A stretch of 64,000 bases of DNA from assembly GCA_964036315.1 (NCBI GenBank), contig OZ038479.1, forward strand, positions 55,889,246 through 55,953,245, read 5' to 3'. Shown here piece by piece: positions 40,861-53,200 of the stretch (within the stretch, counting starts at the first letter, position 1; every line of letters starts with the position of its first letter). A program made the position numbers and the translations under genes. The notes beneath the pieces were generated by a model that worked only from the letters and a program-made list of their open reading frames with translations, was not told the origin of the DNA and searched no databases. The stretch is from Acanthosepion esculentum (Eukaryota; Mollusca; Cephalopoda; Sepiida; Sepiidae).

Positions 40861-43800
40861 GCATCACTCTTGTTGGTACAGAGTATGAGCAGGTAGTAAT
40901 ACATGATTATGTGTTTAAATTTTCTTGTTCATGTATTTTTATAAATTTATGAGTGAACAAGACATTCCGTCTTTCTTGGCAGATCTTCTATTAACATAAT
41001 CTACAATAATTTGTAATAAAAGAGATAAAACAAAACAATACATAGAAACATTAAAAAATTTAAATGATAAAAAATAGAAATGTAAAATTATATCAAAATA
41101 ATTTCAGGGTTAATAAAAGAAATAATACAATAGTCTAGGTTTGTTTCTTACACATTCTTTTGAGGAAGTGTGTCTTACAAAAATATTTATTACGAGAAGA
41201 AAGTTACAAACACGTATTCTTTAAATGATAAACTATTATAATGAAGCCAGATGGTTCATAAAAATGGTTTAAATAAACGTTTCTGTGTAAAACTTTGTTT
41301 GTGTGAGGTTCAAATTGATATAAACCTACCATAAATGAAGTTAAAAAAAGATACATGCAGAAAATTTAATTTTCATAAATTTTTAAAAAGAGAGGTAAGG
41401 CTTATGGTCTGAAAATTCCTCAAAATAAAGTTCATGAACAGATACATTTTGTGATTTTTTAAGCAATAGAGAAAGAGGTTTACACCCATATAATTGTCAA
41501 ATCTGGATTTAGTTTGGAGCCAATTTGTGGCTATTTGAGAAACTTGGTTTTGTAACCTCTTCTCCCAGTACCAACTATAACCACTTGTGTGAGTGGGTCT
41601 GTTTTTATATTTTAATATTGTGATGTTGTGGTCATGGCACCAAATATAACCTGTTACTTGTGTTGATCCCCAAATGCAGTGCACCAGGAGGTAGCTTCTA
41701 ATGGACTCAGTTCATTAACTGCAGAATTCTTACTCATGTGTCTGTGCATGCATATTTCATTTCATATAGATTTGTATTTGGGAAACAGACAAGATTAATT
41801 AGCCTTTGACACAAAGAACCTTCTGTATGTGGCTGGCCACAAGGCGTTCTTTTATTTTCAGCCTGCATTTTTAAGTTTCCAGTATTTTCTAACAACATTT
41901 ATATACATTAGAAATTAAACTAAGCACAATAGACTATTAAAAGATGAGAAAGACTAACAACCTGACATCATTCGACGTCTTTTTTGTCTAAACCCATGAA
42001 TTTGTTTTATTCCTGTTAAGGCTGAAATAAACACTGTATAAGATTCTTTAATGTGTTAAATTATTCAGCTTTTTAACAAGACAAATCTCAAGTTAATGTA
42101 CAAATTGGTGAAAAACGTTGAGATGGAATGATGACTTCTTTAATTTGTATTCATATATAAGGAATTTGTATTCAATTTTTCTAATTGAATTGTTCAACAG
42201 TATTCCATATGATCCATTGTTGTGCATAATTAGGTTACAATAAAATTTGTATTTTAGTAGAGTGATGGGCTCCGTATCCTAGATGTGGTAAGGAGTGCAC
42301 AAGACACACTGGCTCTGTTACTGAGAATATAGTGTTAGTATATATGCAATTAAGTATTGAGAATATTTAAAATGAAAACCGGAATAAAGCACTTCAACTC
42401 AAATGACAATTGCTAATGAGTAAAATTTAACTAAAAGTAAATATGCCAAATTAAGATTTTATTTTCAATATCTCTAAAACCCCTCAATACAAGAATAGAG
42501 AGTTTGATAAAACAGGTTACAAAATTTATCTTAGTAGTTCAAATTATGACGATTCAAAGTTTAAACACTATATAGAATTCAACTATTTTTTATCCATAAT
42601 GTAGAACATGTTAAATTATTAAGGTTTTTAATGAAAAAAATCTTGAATTGATGTTAAAAATTATTGCAAAACATTGTTGATTAAACATGGAATGATGACG
42701 TCTTTAATTTGTACTTAGATACATTAAAATTTTTTTCAATTTTTCCAGTTGAATTGTCCACCATTATTGCATATAATCCATTATTGTGCATAATTAGGTT
42801 AGAATAGAATTTGTATTTTATAAGAATACAACCGTATGAAAATTGAGATGTGGTAGAGATATGGTACGGGGCACACAAGACAATTACACTGGTCCTGTTA
42901 AAAAGAATATACTGTTAATATATATGCACTGAAGTATTGAGAGTATATTTAAAATGTAAATGGGAATGAAACACAAACTTAACTCAAATGACAATTATAA
43001 GCTAATAAGTAAAATCAAACTAAAAGTAGATATTACAAATTAAGATTTTATTTTCAATATCTTTAAAATCCTTCAATACATGAATAGAGAGCTTGACAAA
43101 ACCTGGTACCAAATTTATCTTAGTAGCTCAAACAGAAAAAAAAGTTGTCACCATTCAAAGTTTACCATTTTTTTATCATATTCCATTAAGTTTAAGATCA
43201 GAGAATATCCAAAGATATTAAATCCTTTCATCTTTTACATATGCAGGCCAACTTCTGACCAAATCTGTTTTATCCACTTTGCACAAATGCCTTTGGAAAA
43301 GGTATGGATTTCTTTCTCCAGCTTCCATATAATTAGCTAGAAAAATTCTTGATTTTGTTGGTAGTCAGTCTAGGAGAAGGAAAACTGAATTCAAAATCCT
43401 ATAAATAACAAGGCAGACCGGGCTCTTTAGCTAAAATGACCAACTTGGACTGAAATGTGAAAATGACCAGAACATCTATTTACTTAAATGCAACATTGGC
43501 AGATAGCATCATCTTACTGATTTAAGTCCTTTGTAAAAGCATGAATATTTCTACAGACAGTAGTTGTTAAGTGGCAAGAGAGCTGCTTTTGTATACACAT
43601 AACAAAAATTTTAAATTCTTTTAAAAATATTTGTCATCATTGAATTATAGTGATCTTTTACAATTATGATTAGTAAATTAGAATAATCTCAATTTTATTG
43701 ATGAAGAAAATAAAAGTTTTTTTTTTTTTGCTAATTACACAATGTCTTAGTTCTATTGCATTATTTTGCAATTCAGGGTAGATTTTCTGTAATGTCTTAA

Positions 43801-44050
43801 TAAGTTTCGCTATCTCCAAAGAAAAATTACACCTAAAGTTAAAAAGAAATTTTTTAAATGTAAAATCTTTCTTGAAGCTTGTCTTTTAGTTTGAATTTCA
43901 AGTAAACAGATTAAAATCAATACTTCTAATGAAAAAAATTATTGGAATGAATTTTGGTTTTGAAATTATTAATGAATTGAACTATTTAGAATATTTGCAA
44001 ATGATGCAGTAAATCTGGTTTTGCTACAAAATGTGAATAGATATGTTTTC
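40860..44050. other. unit C spacer with mosaic ancestry, no gene
   Basis: From 40860 to about 42545 the text follows unit B. From about 42560 to 43440 it is nearly identical to unit A (2000-2830), so landmarks such as 'gtgcataattaggtta' and 'gttagtatatatgca' appear twice within unit C (42230-42440 and 42790-43000). From 43440 it returns to a B-like 3' flank of the finger gene. No protein is encoded. Confidence 0.7.
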
Positions 44051-44052
44051 TA

Positions 44053-45288
44053 TCATTTGTGCGTTAGCATGTGACGTTTCAAAGTTGACGTCTGGGCAAA
44101 TGCAGATCGACAAACCTCACAAGAATATGGTTTCTCTCCAGTGTGAGTTTGCAAATGGTACTTCAAATATGACTTGTAGGCAAATGAAGAACCACAAACT
44201 TCACAAGAATATGGTTTCTCTCCAGTGTGTATTCGCATATGCCTCACTAATTGTGTCTTACTTGCAAATGCAGAGCCACAAACTTCACAAGAATATGGTT
44301 TCTCTCCTGTGTGTGTCTGCATATGGTACTTCAAAGATGACTTCTGGGAAAATGCAGAGCTACAAACTTCACAAGGATATGGTTTCTCTCCAGTGTGTGT
44401 TCTCATATGGCACTTAAGACTTGTGCTTACTGAAAATGCAAATCCACAAACTTCACAAGAGTATGGTTTCTCTCCAGTGTGAGTTCGCTTATGGTACTTC
44501 AAGGACGACTTCTCAGCAAATGCAGATCCACAGACCTCACAAGCATATGGTTTCTCTCCAGTGTGTGTTCTCATATGGCACTCCAAACTTGGCTTTCTTG
44601 CAAATGCAGAGCCACAAACTTCACATGCATATGGTTTCTCTCCAGTGTGTGTTCGCATATGATCATTGAAATGAGACTTGATTGAAAATGCAGATCCACA
44701 AATTTTACAAGCATATGGTTTCTCTCCAGTGTGTGTTCGCATATGACGCTCCAAATGTGACTTACGTGAAAATGCAGATCCACAAACTTCACAAGAATAT
44801 GGTTTCTCTCCAGTGTGTACCCGCATATGCCGCACTAGATGGGCCTTATTTGCAAATGCAAAGCCACAAACTTCACAAGAATATGGTTTCCCTTGAGTGT
44901 GTGTTCGCATATGGCGCTTTAAATGTGGCTTATTTCCAAATTCAGAACCACAAACTTCACAGGAATATGGTTTCTCCCCTCTGTGTGTCCACATATGACC
45001 ATTCAATGAACACTTCATTGGAAATGCAGATCCACAAATTTTACAATCATATGGTTTCTCTCCAGTGTGTGTTCGCATATGACTCTCCAAATGGGACTTC
45101 CTTGAAAATGCAAATCCACACACTTCACAAGGATATGGTTTCTCTCCACTTTGACTCCACATATGACCATCTAAAGAAGAATTCATTGTAAATGCAGTTC
45201 TACAAATTTCACAGTCATATAGTTTCTCTCCAGTGTGTGTCTGGTTATGACAGCTTCTGGGGAAATGCAAATTCACGAACCGTACCAA
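44053..45288 (-). CDS. poly-C2H2 zinc-finger protein, unit C (14 fingers)
   Basis: This is a likely nuclear DNA-binding protein. The 411-codon frame carries 14 fingers with TGEKPY linkers; all but the first (HMWSQ, lost second His) have complete C-x2-C-x12-H-x3-H ligands. Finger order matches unit B except that B's finger 7 (FSASTNLKCH) is absent, consistent with loss or gain of one 84-bp module. Helices that differ between B and C include SRKSHLES/LER, PMKCSLNG/NS, ANKAHLVR/NQSH, ARKPSLEC/PHLEC, SQKSS/SRKSS and AYKSY/AHKSY, so changes cluster at base-contacting positions. The frame begins after a TAG without an ATG; the first ATG lies in finger 1, so the start is unresolved. No other domain is visible. 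Confidence 0.8.
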   Translation of the reverse strand: MVRFVNLHFPRSCHNQTHTGEKLYDCEICRTAFTMNSSLDGHMWSQSGEKPYPCEVCGFAFSRKSHLESHMRTHTGEKPYDCKICGSAFPMKCSLNGHMWTHRGEKPYSCEVCGSEFGNKPHLKRHMRTHTQGKPYSCEVCGFAFANKAHLVRHMRVHTGEKPYSCEVCGSAFSRKSHLERHMRTHTGEKPYACKICGSAFSIKSHFNDHMRTHTGEKPYACEVCGSAFARKPSLECHMRTHTGEKPYACEVCGSAFAEKSSLKYHKRTHTGEKPYSCEVCGFAFSVSTSLKCHMRTHTGEKPYPCEVCSSAFSQKSSLKYHMQTHTGEKPYSCEVCGSAFASKTQLVRHMRIHTGEKPYSCEVCGSSFAYKSYLKYHLQTHTGEKPYSCEVCRSAFAQTSTLKRHMLTHK

Positions 45289-45510
45289 AATAGAGTTTCT
45301 CTAGTTTCTGTGCTTTCTCATATGATACTTCAAATTAAATGTCAGTGAAAATGGAGAGTCACAAACTTCATAAGAATATAGTTTCAATCCAGTGTTTGCA
45401 TGTAGTTCTTCATATGAAATGTCTGAGTGTTCAGTGCCACAGATTTCACAGGAAAATGTTTTCTCTCCAGTGTATTTGCATACAGCACAATAAACTGAAG
45501 TATTAGATAT
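45289..45510 (-). pseudogene. decayed fingers 5' of the unit C array
   Basis: The - strand shows YCAVC..TGEKTFSCEICG and SYEVCDSPFSLTFNLKYHMRKH, clearly finger-derived but with missing ligands. A 4-nt insertion and a TAG then disconnect them from the main frame. The same kind of boundary occurs in unit B. Confidence 0.65.
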
Positions 45511-45531
45511 GCAAATTTAAAATTGTTGTCT

Positions 45532-45785
45532 TCACTCTAATATATACTTATATGTAAAAGTTTTCTGTAAAGAAGAGAAACTATTCATTTCAATGTAAAT
45601 AGATTTATGCCAATTCATATTCACGGTAATGCTTTTGACAATACTGATACACAACTTTAACATGAAGATTGCAGCATCTTTTTCAATTTTCTTGATGGAA
45701 AGTTCCAAGACATTTTCTCTTTCATTTAAATTCCCAATAATAACAATTTTTAAGAGCCTCATGATTTTCTGTTCAGCCCAAACAT
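45532..45785 (-). other. candidate exon with conserved splice acceptor, unit C
   Basis: The acceptor TTTTTCTTCACAG ends at 45786. The following frame, DVWAEQKIMRLLK, stays open for about 85 codons to a TGA at 45532. The open frame changes relative to unit B midway through an indel, which argues against strong coding constraint. It is best read as a 5' UTR or relict coding exon of the zinc-finger gene. Confidence 0.45.
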
Positions 45786-46429
45786 CTGTGAAGAAAAAGT
45801 AATAAAACATATTTAAACAGAGACAATATAATGCAGTATTTTTGTTTTACCATAAGTTGTAGGAATCAAGATGATTGTATTAAACTGGTAATTATTAGTT
45901 TGTCGATAGCTGTCAATTGGATATCAACACAAAAAAATTAAACTTGAATAGAAACTGATTTTGTTATTTAAAATCAGAAGATTTTGATATATAAAATCAA
46001 TTTGACTCAACCTCGTAGAACTGGAGATATTTTATAAATTATAGTATAAAAAGGTGCTTAACTTCACATAATCATTTTCTAAAATATACAATTCTGTTAG
46101 AGATTCTTCTTTCCACTATTAACCAAACACTGTTTTGGTAAAATACATGACTACAACAGTATTTAAATTATGATGTAAGTAAGGCCATTTAATATAATAA
46201 AAAGAACATTCATTTAGGCATGAATCTTGAAATGAGCCAAAAGACAATGACATCATACAAAAAGCATTTGATTTAAAGCATAAACTCCAAGTGAATATTT
46301 TTGTTTTACTTTAAAAAAAAAAGTATGAAGAATCAATTTAAAATATCATGTCATAAACTATGTTTATTCTATCACCAGATGTATAAATCAAGATTGTGGT
46401 ATTAATATGATATAAAGGAAATTACATTG

Positions 46430-46700
46430 TAGTGTAATAGATGTTGGCTTAGAATGAGAAATTGGAGAGCCAAGTTTGTTCCAATAACTTAAGTGCAAAT
46501 ACTTTGTGAAATGTATGAATGAAACTCCCCCTCTCAGCTATGGGTTGAATACCAGGACAGATTGAGTCCTACAGCTTTGGTTGGCAATTGGTCTATCACA
46601 GAAAGAAATGGCAGCCTAGTGTGGGATAAATTTTCTGCTTAGTCAGTTATGACTTGAAAGAGACATAATCACCCAATCATGTATCACATATGACACTTTA
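46430..46700 (+). mobile_element. tRNA-like SINE copy 1
   Basis: The head TAGTGTAATAGATGTTGGC (46430-46448) fits a tRNA box A. A weak box B (AGTTTGTTCCA, from 46473) follows at roughly tRNA spacing. The body contains 'ttggttggcaattggtct', 'cagaaagaaatggcagcct' and 'tcacccaatcatgtatca'. Related copies are at 47415 and, inverted and inserted into BEL, at 55731. Confidence 0.6.
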
Positions 46701-47414
46701 CAAATTAAGGAAAAATTCTTTGTCCTCCTAACACAATTCTGATATAAGATCAATTTTTATTCACCCTATAGTACTAGAGATATTTTTCAAAGTGATAGTG
46801 CATATATTTACATGCCAACAACTTTTCATAGAATCACTTTCAAAAATATCTGGGATTTTATAAGATGTGGTTTGATAAAAGTTAAACACAATTTCTCAAG
46901 AGATGTTTAGAAATTTTTAAGACTCAATGAGGTTAGAATTTTATGATTAAATTATTTCCATGAAGTAATCACATTAAGTATTTTTCCTTGAAAAGTGTTT
47001 GAATAAAAATTTAAAAAAAAAATAACTTTCTGGTGCATATAGTTTACATGTCAACAACTTAAACAAAAATACTCCCGGATCTACATGAAGAATGATTCAT
47101 ATTGCGAAGAAATGTTCAGAGAAATTTTGCCCTCTTGTATATTTGTCCGCTTCTGATAGCAGCACCAGATTTATATTTTGGCTTGATAGGCTGAAGCTTA
47201 GTAGTCTCAAAATTTATGGGAGGATCAAATCAAAGTATCTAATATTTTTGACATTGTTATGGATCTTGATAATGATCTTGAATTGTAGTAAGCTTTTCCA
47301 GTTATGATTAGTAAATTAGAATAATCTAAATATTATTAATTAAAGATGTATAAATCAAGATGGTGATATTAATCTGTCAATTATTTGTCTGTTGATATAA
47401 AGGAAACTGCAATG

Positions 47415-47690
47415 TGGTGTAATGGATGTCGGCTCAGAATGAGAAATCAGAGAGCCATGTTTGTTACATTCACTTATGGACAAATAACCATGAGAAAGGT
47501 ATGAATTCATCCTTTCTTACCAACAGCTATGTGTTGAATAACAGGGGAGACAGGGTCATACAGCCTTGGTTGGAAACCAGTCTGCTGCAGAAAGAAATGG
47601 AAGCCTAGTACGGCATGAATTTTCTGTCTAGACAGGAATGGCTTGAAAGAAACATGATCACCCAGTCGTGTATCATGTATAACACTTAAC
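47415..47690 (+). mobile_element. tRNA-like SINE copy 2
   Basis: The head TGGTGTAATGGATGTCGGC (from 47415) matches the TRGYNNARNNGG box A better than copy 1 and resembles a tRNA(Arg)-type 5' half. The body follows copy 1 and ends near 'cacccagtcgtgtatca'. Because it lies in the tandem duplication, copies 1 and 2 are probably one insertion duplicated. Confidence 0.6.
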
Positions 47691-48239
47691 TAATCAAGGA
47701 AAAAAAATCTTTGTCCTAATAAGACAATTTTGATATAAGAACAATTTGTATTCATGCTATACAACCACATTATTTTTTAAAGTGATTGTAAATATATTTA
47801 TATACCAACAACTTTTCACATCTGTGCTTCTATAAGATTTGGTTTGACAAAAATTAAACACCAATTTCACAAGAGATGTGTCTATAAATTTGTAAAACTC
47901 AATGAGGTTAGGATTTCACGATTAAAGTATTTCCATGAAGCAATCACATGAAGTATTTTTCCTTGAAAAGTTTTTGAACAGTAAATTGCAAAAAATAATT
48001 TCCTGGTGCATATTATACTTATATGTCAACAACCTATCAAAGAAAAATACTACAGGGTCTACATGAAGAATGATTCATATTATACCGAGAAGAAATGTCT
48101 ACAGGAATTTTGCCCTCTTCTATATTCGCACCTTCAGATAGCAGTGCTGGATTTATCTTTTGGCTCAGTAGTCTGAAACTTAGCCGTCTCAAAATTTACG
48201 GGAAGATCTGATCAAGGTGTCTAACATTTTTTAAATTGT

Positions 48240-49510
48240 TATTGATCTTGATACAGACCCCATAAGTGGAAGATGCCTAGAGCATCCCTTTATCTAAATC
48301 TGACATTGATGGAGAGCATAAGTCTTGGAATGTGGAATAGGAATGAAAAGTTCAAATTCTGACAGAGTGTTTCATTCACATACACTACAGCGCTTGAAAA
48401 AGACAGGAATCCAATTAAATTAAAAGGTAAATAATGTCAAGTATGGCTGTGCATATAGAAGTGATGGATTTACATTTTGATTTGGCAAACTTAGGACTAG
48501 CAGCCTTGAAATGGATGAGATACTCCAGCCAAGCAGTCTAATATTTTGAACTTGTTATGAATTTCATTAAGGGACTCTATTTATTTGGCACTAGCAGACA
48601 GCATAAATTTTTCAACGTGGAAAGAAGAATAAGCGTGATTCTGATCCAGTCCGTTTTGTTCACTTTGTACAAATGCCCTTGGAAAAGGCATGAATCCAAC
48701 TTTCTCCAACTTGCATATAATAAGACTCACTTGCTATGGTTGGTAGCTAGTCTAGATGAAGGAAAACACTGAATTCAAACTCCTGTTAAGTTAAAAGAAA
48801 TTGAGGATGTAAAACTTCTTTCAGATCAGATTAATTAAACTTTAAATTAGATACATTAACTTGCTGAAAAGTTAAAAACAGGACTCCTTGAAGAATTTAA
48901 ATCATCAATTTCTTTTTACCATCTATATTTGCACTTTCAGATAGCAGTGCTGGATTTATCTTTTGGCTCAGTAGTCTGAAACTTAGCAGTCTCAAAATTT
49001 ATGGGAAGATCTGATCAAGGTGTCTAATATTTTTGAAATTGTTATGGATCTTGACAGAGGCCCCATAAGTAGAAGATGCTTACAGACGCTCTTAATCTAA
49101 AACCGGCACTGACAGATAGCATAGATTTTTCAAGTGAATAGTAGAATCGGCATGAAAAGTTCAAGTTCTGACCAGGTCTATTTTGTTCAGTTTTCTCTAA
49201 AGTTCTTGGAAAAGGCATGAACCCATCTTTATCCATCATAGGTTTTGGAAGAGATATCAGAAGCGGAATGGCCAAGAGCCTCCACTTATCTAAATCCAAC
49301 ATTGGTAGATAGCATAATGTGGAATTGGCATGCAAAATTCAACTTCTGACCAAGTCTGTTTTGTTCACATTGCACTAATTCCCTTGGAAAAGGCATGAAT
49401 ACATCTTTCTCAACTTTGCATATAATTGGCTTGGGAGACACTTTTGCTTTGGTTGGTAGGCAGTCTAGACAAAGGAAAACTCTGAATTCTAATTCCTGTA
49501 AGCTGTAGAG
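48240..49510. repeat. repeated zinc-finger-flank modules without fingers
   Basis: Modules 'ttttgttcac.ttg.acaaatgcccttggaaaaggcatgaa' and 'ggttggta..agtctagR.gaaggaaaac' occur at 48650-48785 and 49345-49500. An intervening 'ctaaatcY.acattg..agatagcat' module also repeats. The same modules form the spacer 3' of the finger arrays in units A (2690-3030) and C (43243-43520). They may be remnants of older units that have lost their finger arrays. Confidence 0.55.
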
Positions 49511-50239
49511 CTTAATGTTTATATTAGTTATAAAAGCAGAAGTACATGGAGAATTGTAATCTTCAAATACTTTTTGTAAAACAGAGTCCCCAGTTACCAA
49601 AAATCTGTTCAGAAGTATAAAATAAAAAATGCAATAGAAGATACTATTTAATTAGAAAAGCTTTTAATTATTTCATGAATAAGATATATTATGGACACTA
49701 TTATCTTAAGAAAATACTTTTACAATGACCAATGAATTTTTACAAGAATTGTTTTCATTTTAAAAAATTTTTTAAATTAGTATAAATCATTAGATTTTAA
49801 ACATTTTAAAATTCTATCTTAATTTATAGAGGTCAGGTGATATTGTTATTAAGTAAAAATTATATTTACTATTTACAAAAGAAAAAGCTTACTGAAATTC
49901 ATCTACCTCTAATATTCTAAAATAATTTTGAAACATTTTTTGTGCGTATAAAGTGCACATTTTTGTAAATAAATATGTACATACATGACATTATCAAATA
50001 ATGAGAATGAAAACTGTAGTAAATTTGAAGTCTAAAGGCCTTAAATTCAATAACACATTACAGAGAATATTTTCCTAAATTTTAAGGTTGGTGAGTAGTT
50101 AAAAGTTGCATAAAAAAGGTGCTTCGGTCATTTTGTTAAATGAGGTTTTACAGATAAATTCTCTGTAGAACAACAATAAATATATCAAAACCTGTCAATG
50201 CCATGTCAGTTATGTAAAACATTGTGATGTTGGTTAAAA

Positions 50240-53200
50240 AAAAAAAACAACTAATTTCATTTAAAAAATATTCTAAACTTAAATAATATTTTTCCCAATC
50301 ACATTAATTATACTTTAAATCAGCTAATATTCCTCAAATCAAGTTTCAGAAAAGTATATTTTATTTTTGGATGATTTTTTAATATAGAAAATGACATTGT
50401 ATGGTAATCTTAGGAATGTTGACTTTAAATTTACAATAGTCACTGTTTTTATTTTCAGATAATGTGTATGGTCAACCATACTTTCACAAATGGGTATGTT
50501 ACATAATATTTTATATTAGGTACTTCCAAAAATTTGGTATACCTAAGGTTTAAATATATTTTCATAACTGAATAATCTTTCTTGAAGTTTTATTTTTAGC
50601 CTCAACTGAAAGCTAAACAATTAATTTTTTTAATTTCAGAAAGCAAAATACTGTGGTGTATTTCAAATAGAAATTAGAGTATAGCATGATGAAAAAGATG
50701 CCAAACTTGACAAAAACAAAATTTTATTGTTTAAATGTTTATGTTATTATTAAGAGGAAAGAACAAAGTATTTTTGAATTATTTTTCCTTCTTTTTAGAA
50801 CATTCTAACTTTTGACTAAAAAACCTTGTTTCTCTTTGTATCAGTGGAACTACTAAATAACAAAATTTTAGCATGTTTTTTTTTCAAAATAATTGTCGGA
50901 TGTTAATGAAACTTTCAGAAACTATTCACAAATAATGGAAATTATTGTAAATGTTTTCTTTTTTTAAAGTTATGGCAAAAATATTTTATTTTTATATTTA
51001 TTAAACCCCCCAACTAATTTTATGAAAACTCTAGAAATTCAATACCATTCAGTTTAGTGATTATATTAGTCAAAAGCACAAGGCTTTGAGGAAAGCAAAT
51101 CATGTTGTTTTTTTTTTTAATTGGTAAGAAAATCAGCTCTGAATAGTAACATACAAAACTCAATAAAACAAAGATATTATTTAATTTCAAATGCTTTTAA
51201 TTGTTTTTATGAATATGGATAATATTGACTGAAAGCAAAAAACGTTTTCAATGAAAAATGAACTTTAAAAACAATTATTTGTTATTTCTTAAATTATTTT
51301 ATTATTTTTACATTAAAGTTATTATTTAACAACTTTAATGTAAAAATAATAAAATATGAAAATATATAAGATCTTATTTTTATATTAATCTCAGTTATGA
51401 CATTTTTTCCATAAATGAAATATCAAAATTAATAATAAAATGGATGGCAATACAAATAACACAGTAAAATGTAATAAATGTACATAAAATTATAGTATTT
51501 TATGTACACTTCTGATAAAATTTTTATAAGAAAGGTACCTATAAATTAATTAGATACCTTTCTTAGGAAATTTAATCTCACTCTCAAGTCTTATTTGAAT
51601 TTTTTTATAATATATTTTCCATAAAGCATCGTAAATGTAAAGGTGAAAGCTAAGTACAAAAAATATAGAGTGCTGAAAGTTTTCCTTAAAATTGAGGTAA
51701 ATAAGTTAGTTCACTTAAATGTAAGTAATTATGTCACTTCTGTCTTTCTGTATGATAACTTTTCCTCATGTAAGCTGTCAACACGTGATGAAACCATCAC
51801 TCATCACTTGTCAAGTGACACCAAATGTTATGACCTACTTTGTCTTATTTTTAAACTACATCTTTTCGGCACAGAAACTAAATACTGCTTATTTCAAAAT
51901 ATTTTAAATAAACATTATAATTTCTAATTTTCTTAAAATAAATTTTGAAAAAATTATAATTGGTTTTTAAAAGAATTTTCATTTTTTTTATAAAATGGAA
52001 AAAAAAAAGGTTGACATGATTGATTATCTGTCAATTATGCTGACTCAGAAAAAAAAAAGTTTTTTAACAAAAATTTCAGATGTGCTAGGAATGATTAAAA
52101 AATATTAAAAAAATACCCCATAAATACTTTGATCTTTCCTCTTAATAATAACATGAACATTTAGACAATAAAAAAATTATTTTCATCAAGTTTAAGACCC
52201 TTTTTATTCTTGCAATGCTCTTTTTTTAATGATCTCATAGAGGTACCTATTTTTAGTCAATTTTTTTTTTTCAGAAAAACCAGTCCAAATGGCCATTTTT
52301 AATTTTTTTGACTGATTGTAAACAAAATTTATTTCTTGGTTTTAAAAATCCTGCAAATATTTATTTCTGAAACATTTACAGAAAATTAACAAATTTAAAG
52401 TTAAATTAATCTTTTCTGAAACAAATATTACTTACTTATAGCATAAAATTTTCTATACAATCATTTCTTGACCATGGAATTTTGTTATTCTCATGTCTCC
52501 ATCGATATATTGACTGTCAAAAGTGTTGACAAGTATGGTGGACCAGAATTGACATAAATTTACAAATTCTAAGTAATTTTGTTTTTGTTTTTTAACTACC
52601 AGATAAGTGCTAAAAATTAACAATTCAATTATCTAATATTTTGATTTCGTTTTTAGGTACTTAACCTTACGATTAAAGATGCTTTAACATTTCATAAATT
52701 GAGTTACCAGGTACCTGTAATTTTTTGATCCTTCCTACCATGTTCAAAATTTGTATTAATTTTGTTTTTCTTCGTCAGTGGTGTACACTGTATACATTTT
52801 AAATTTCCTTTTTCAAATCAGATTATAATTTAATTTTAAATTTGCAAATTTTCCTCAAAGTTTCAGAGAAATATATTGTATTTTACAAAATTTTGAAAAA
52901 CTTGAATTAACTTTTGTTTACAAAGGATGACAAGATTTTTCATCACTTTTTTTTTTACTGACAAAAAATAGAAAAAACATTTGAATCTGTATATAATTTT
53001 TATTTGAAATACACCAGAGTATTTTGCTGGAAATATTAAAAGAATACATCTTTTTAATCATTTAGCTTTCAATTAAAGTTAAAATGAAATTTTCAAGAAA
53101 GCTTTTACATTTTGTTTCTTAAATTCATTTTTAAAATTTACGTATCGAGAATTAGTGGAGGTACCTTTAATTACGTAAGGTAGGTTAAAAGATGTAAAAA

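Larger units (their letters stand above)
46380..48230. repeat. about 0.95-kb tandem duplication in unit C
   Basis: 46380-47250 and 47340-48230 share the same succession: 'gatgtataaatcaaga', a tRNA-like SINE, 'tgatataagaycaattt', 'aacaacttttca', 'ctacatgaagaatgattcatatt', 'gaaattttgccctctt' and 'gatagcagYRcYRgattta'. A further partial copy of the end lies at 48920-49070. The copies have many point differences, so the duplication is not recent. Confidence 0.75.

Noticed and set aside
51643..51927. 94-codon + strand open frame
   Set aside because: No family motif, AT-driven composition, next to hairpin-rich DNA, and no counterpart in units A or B.
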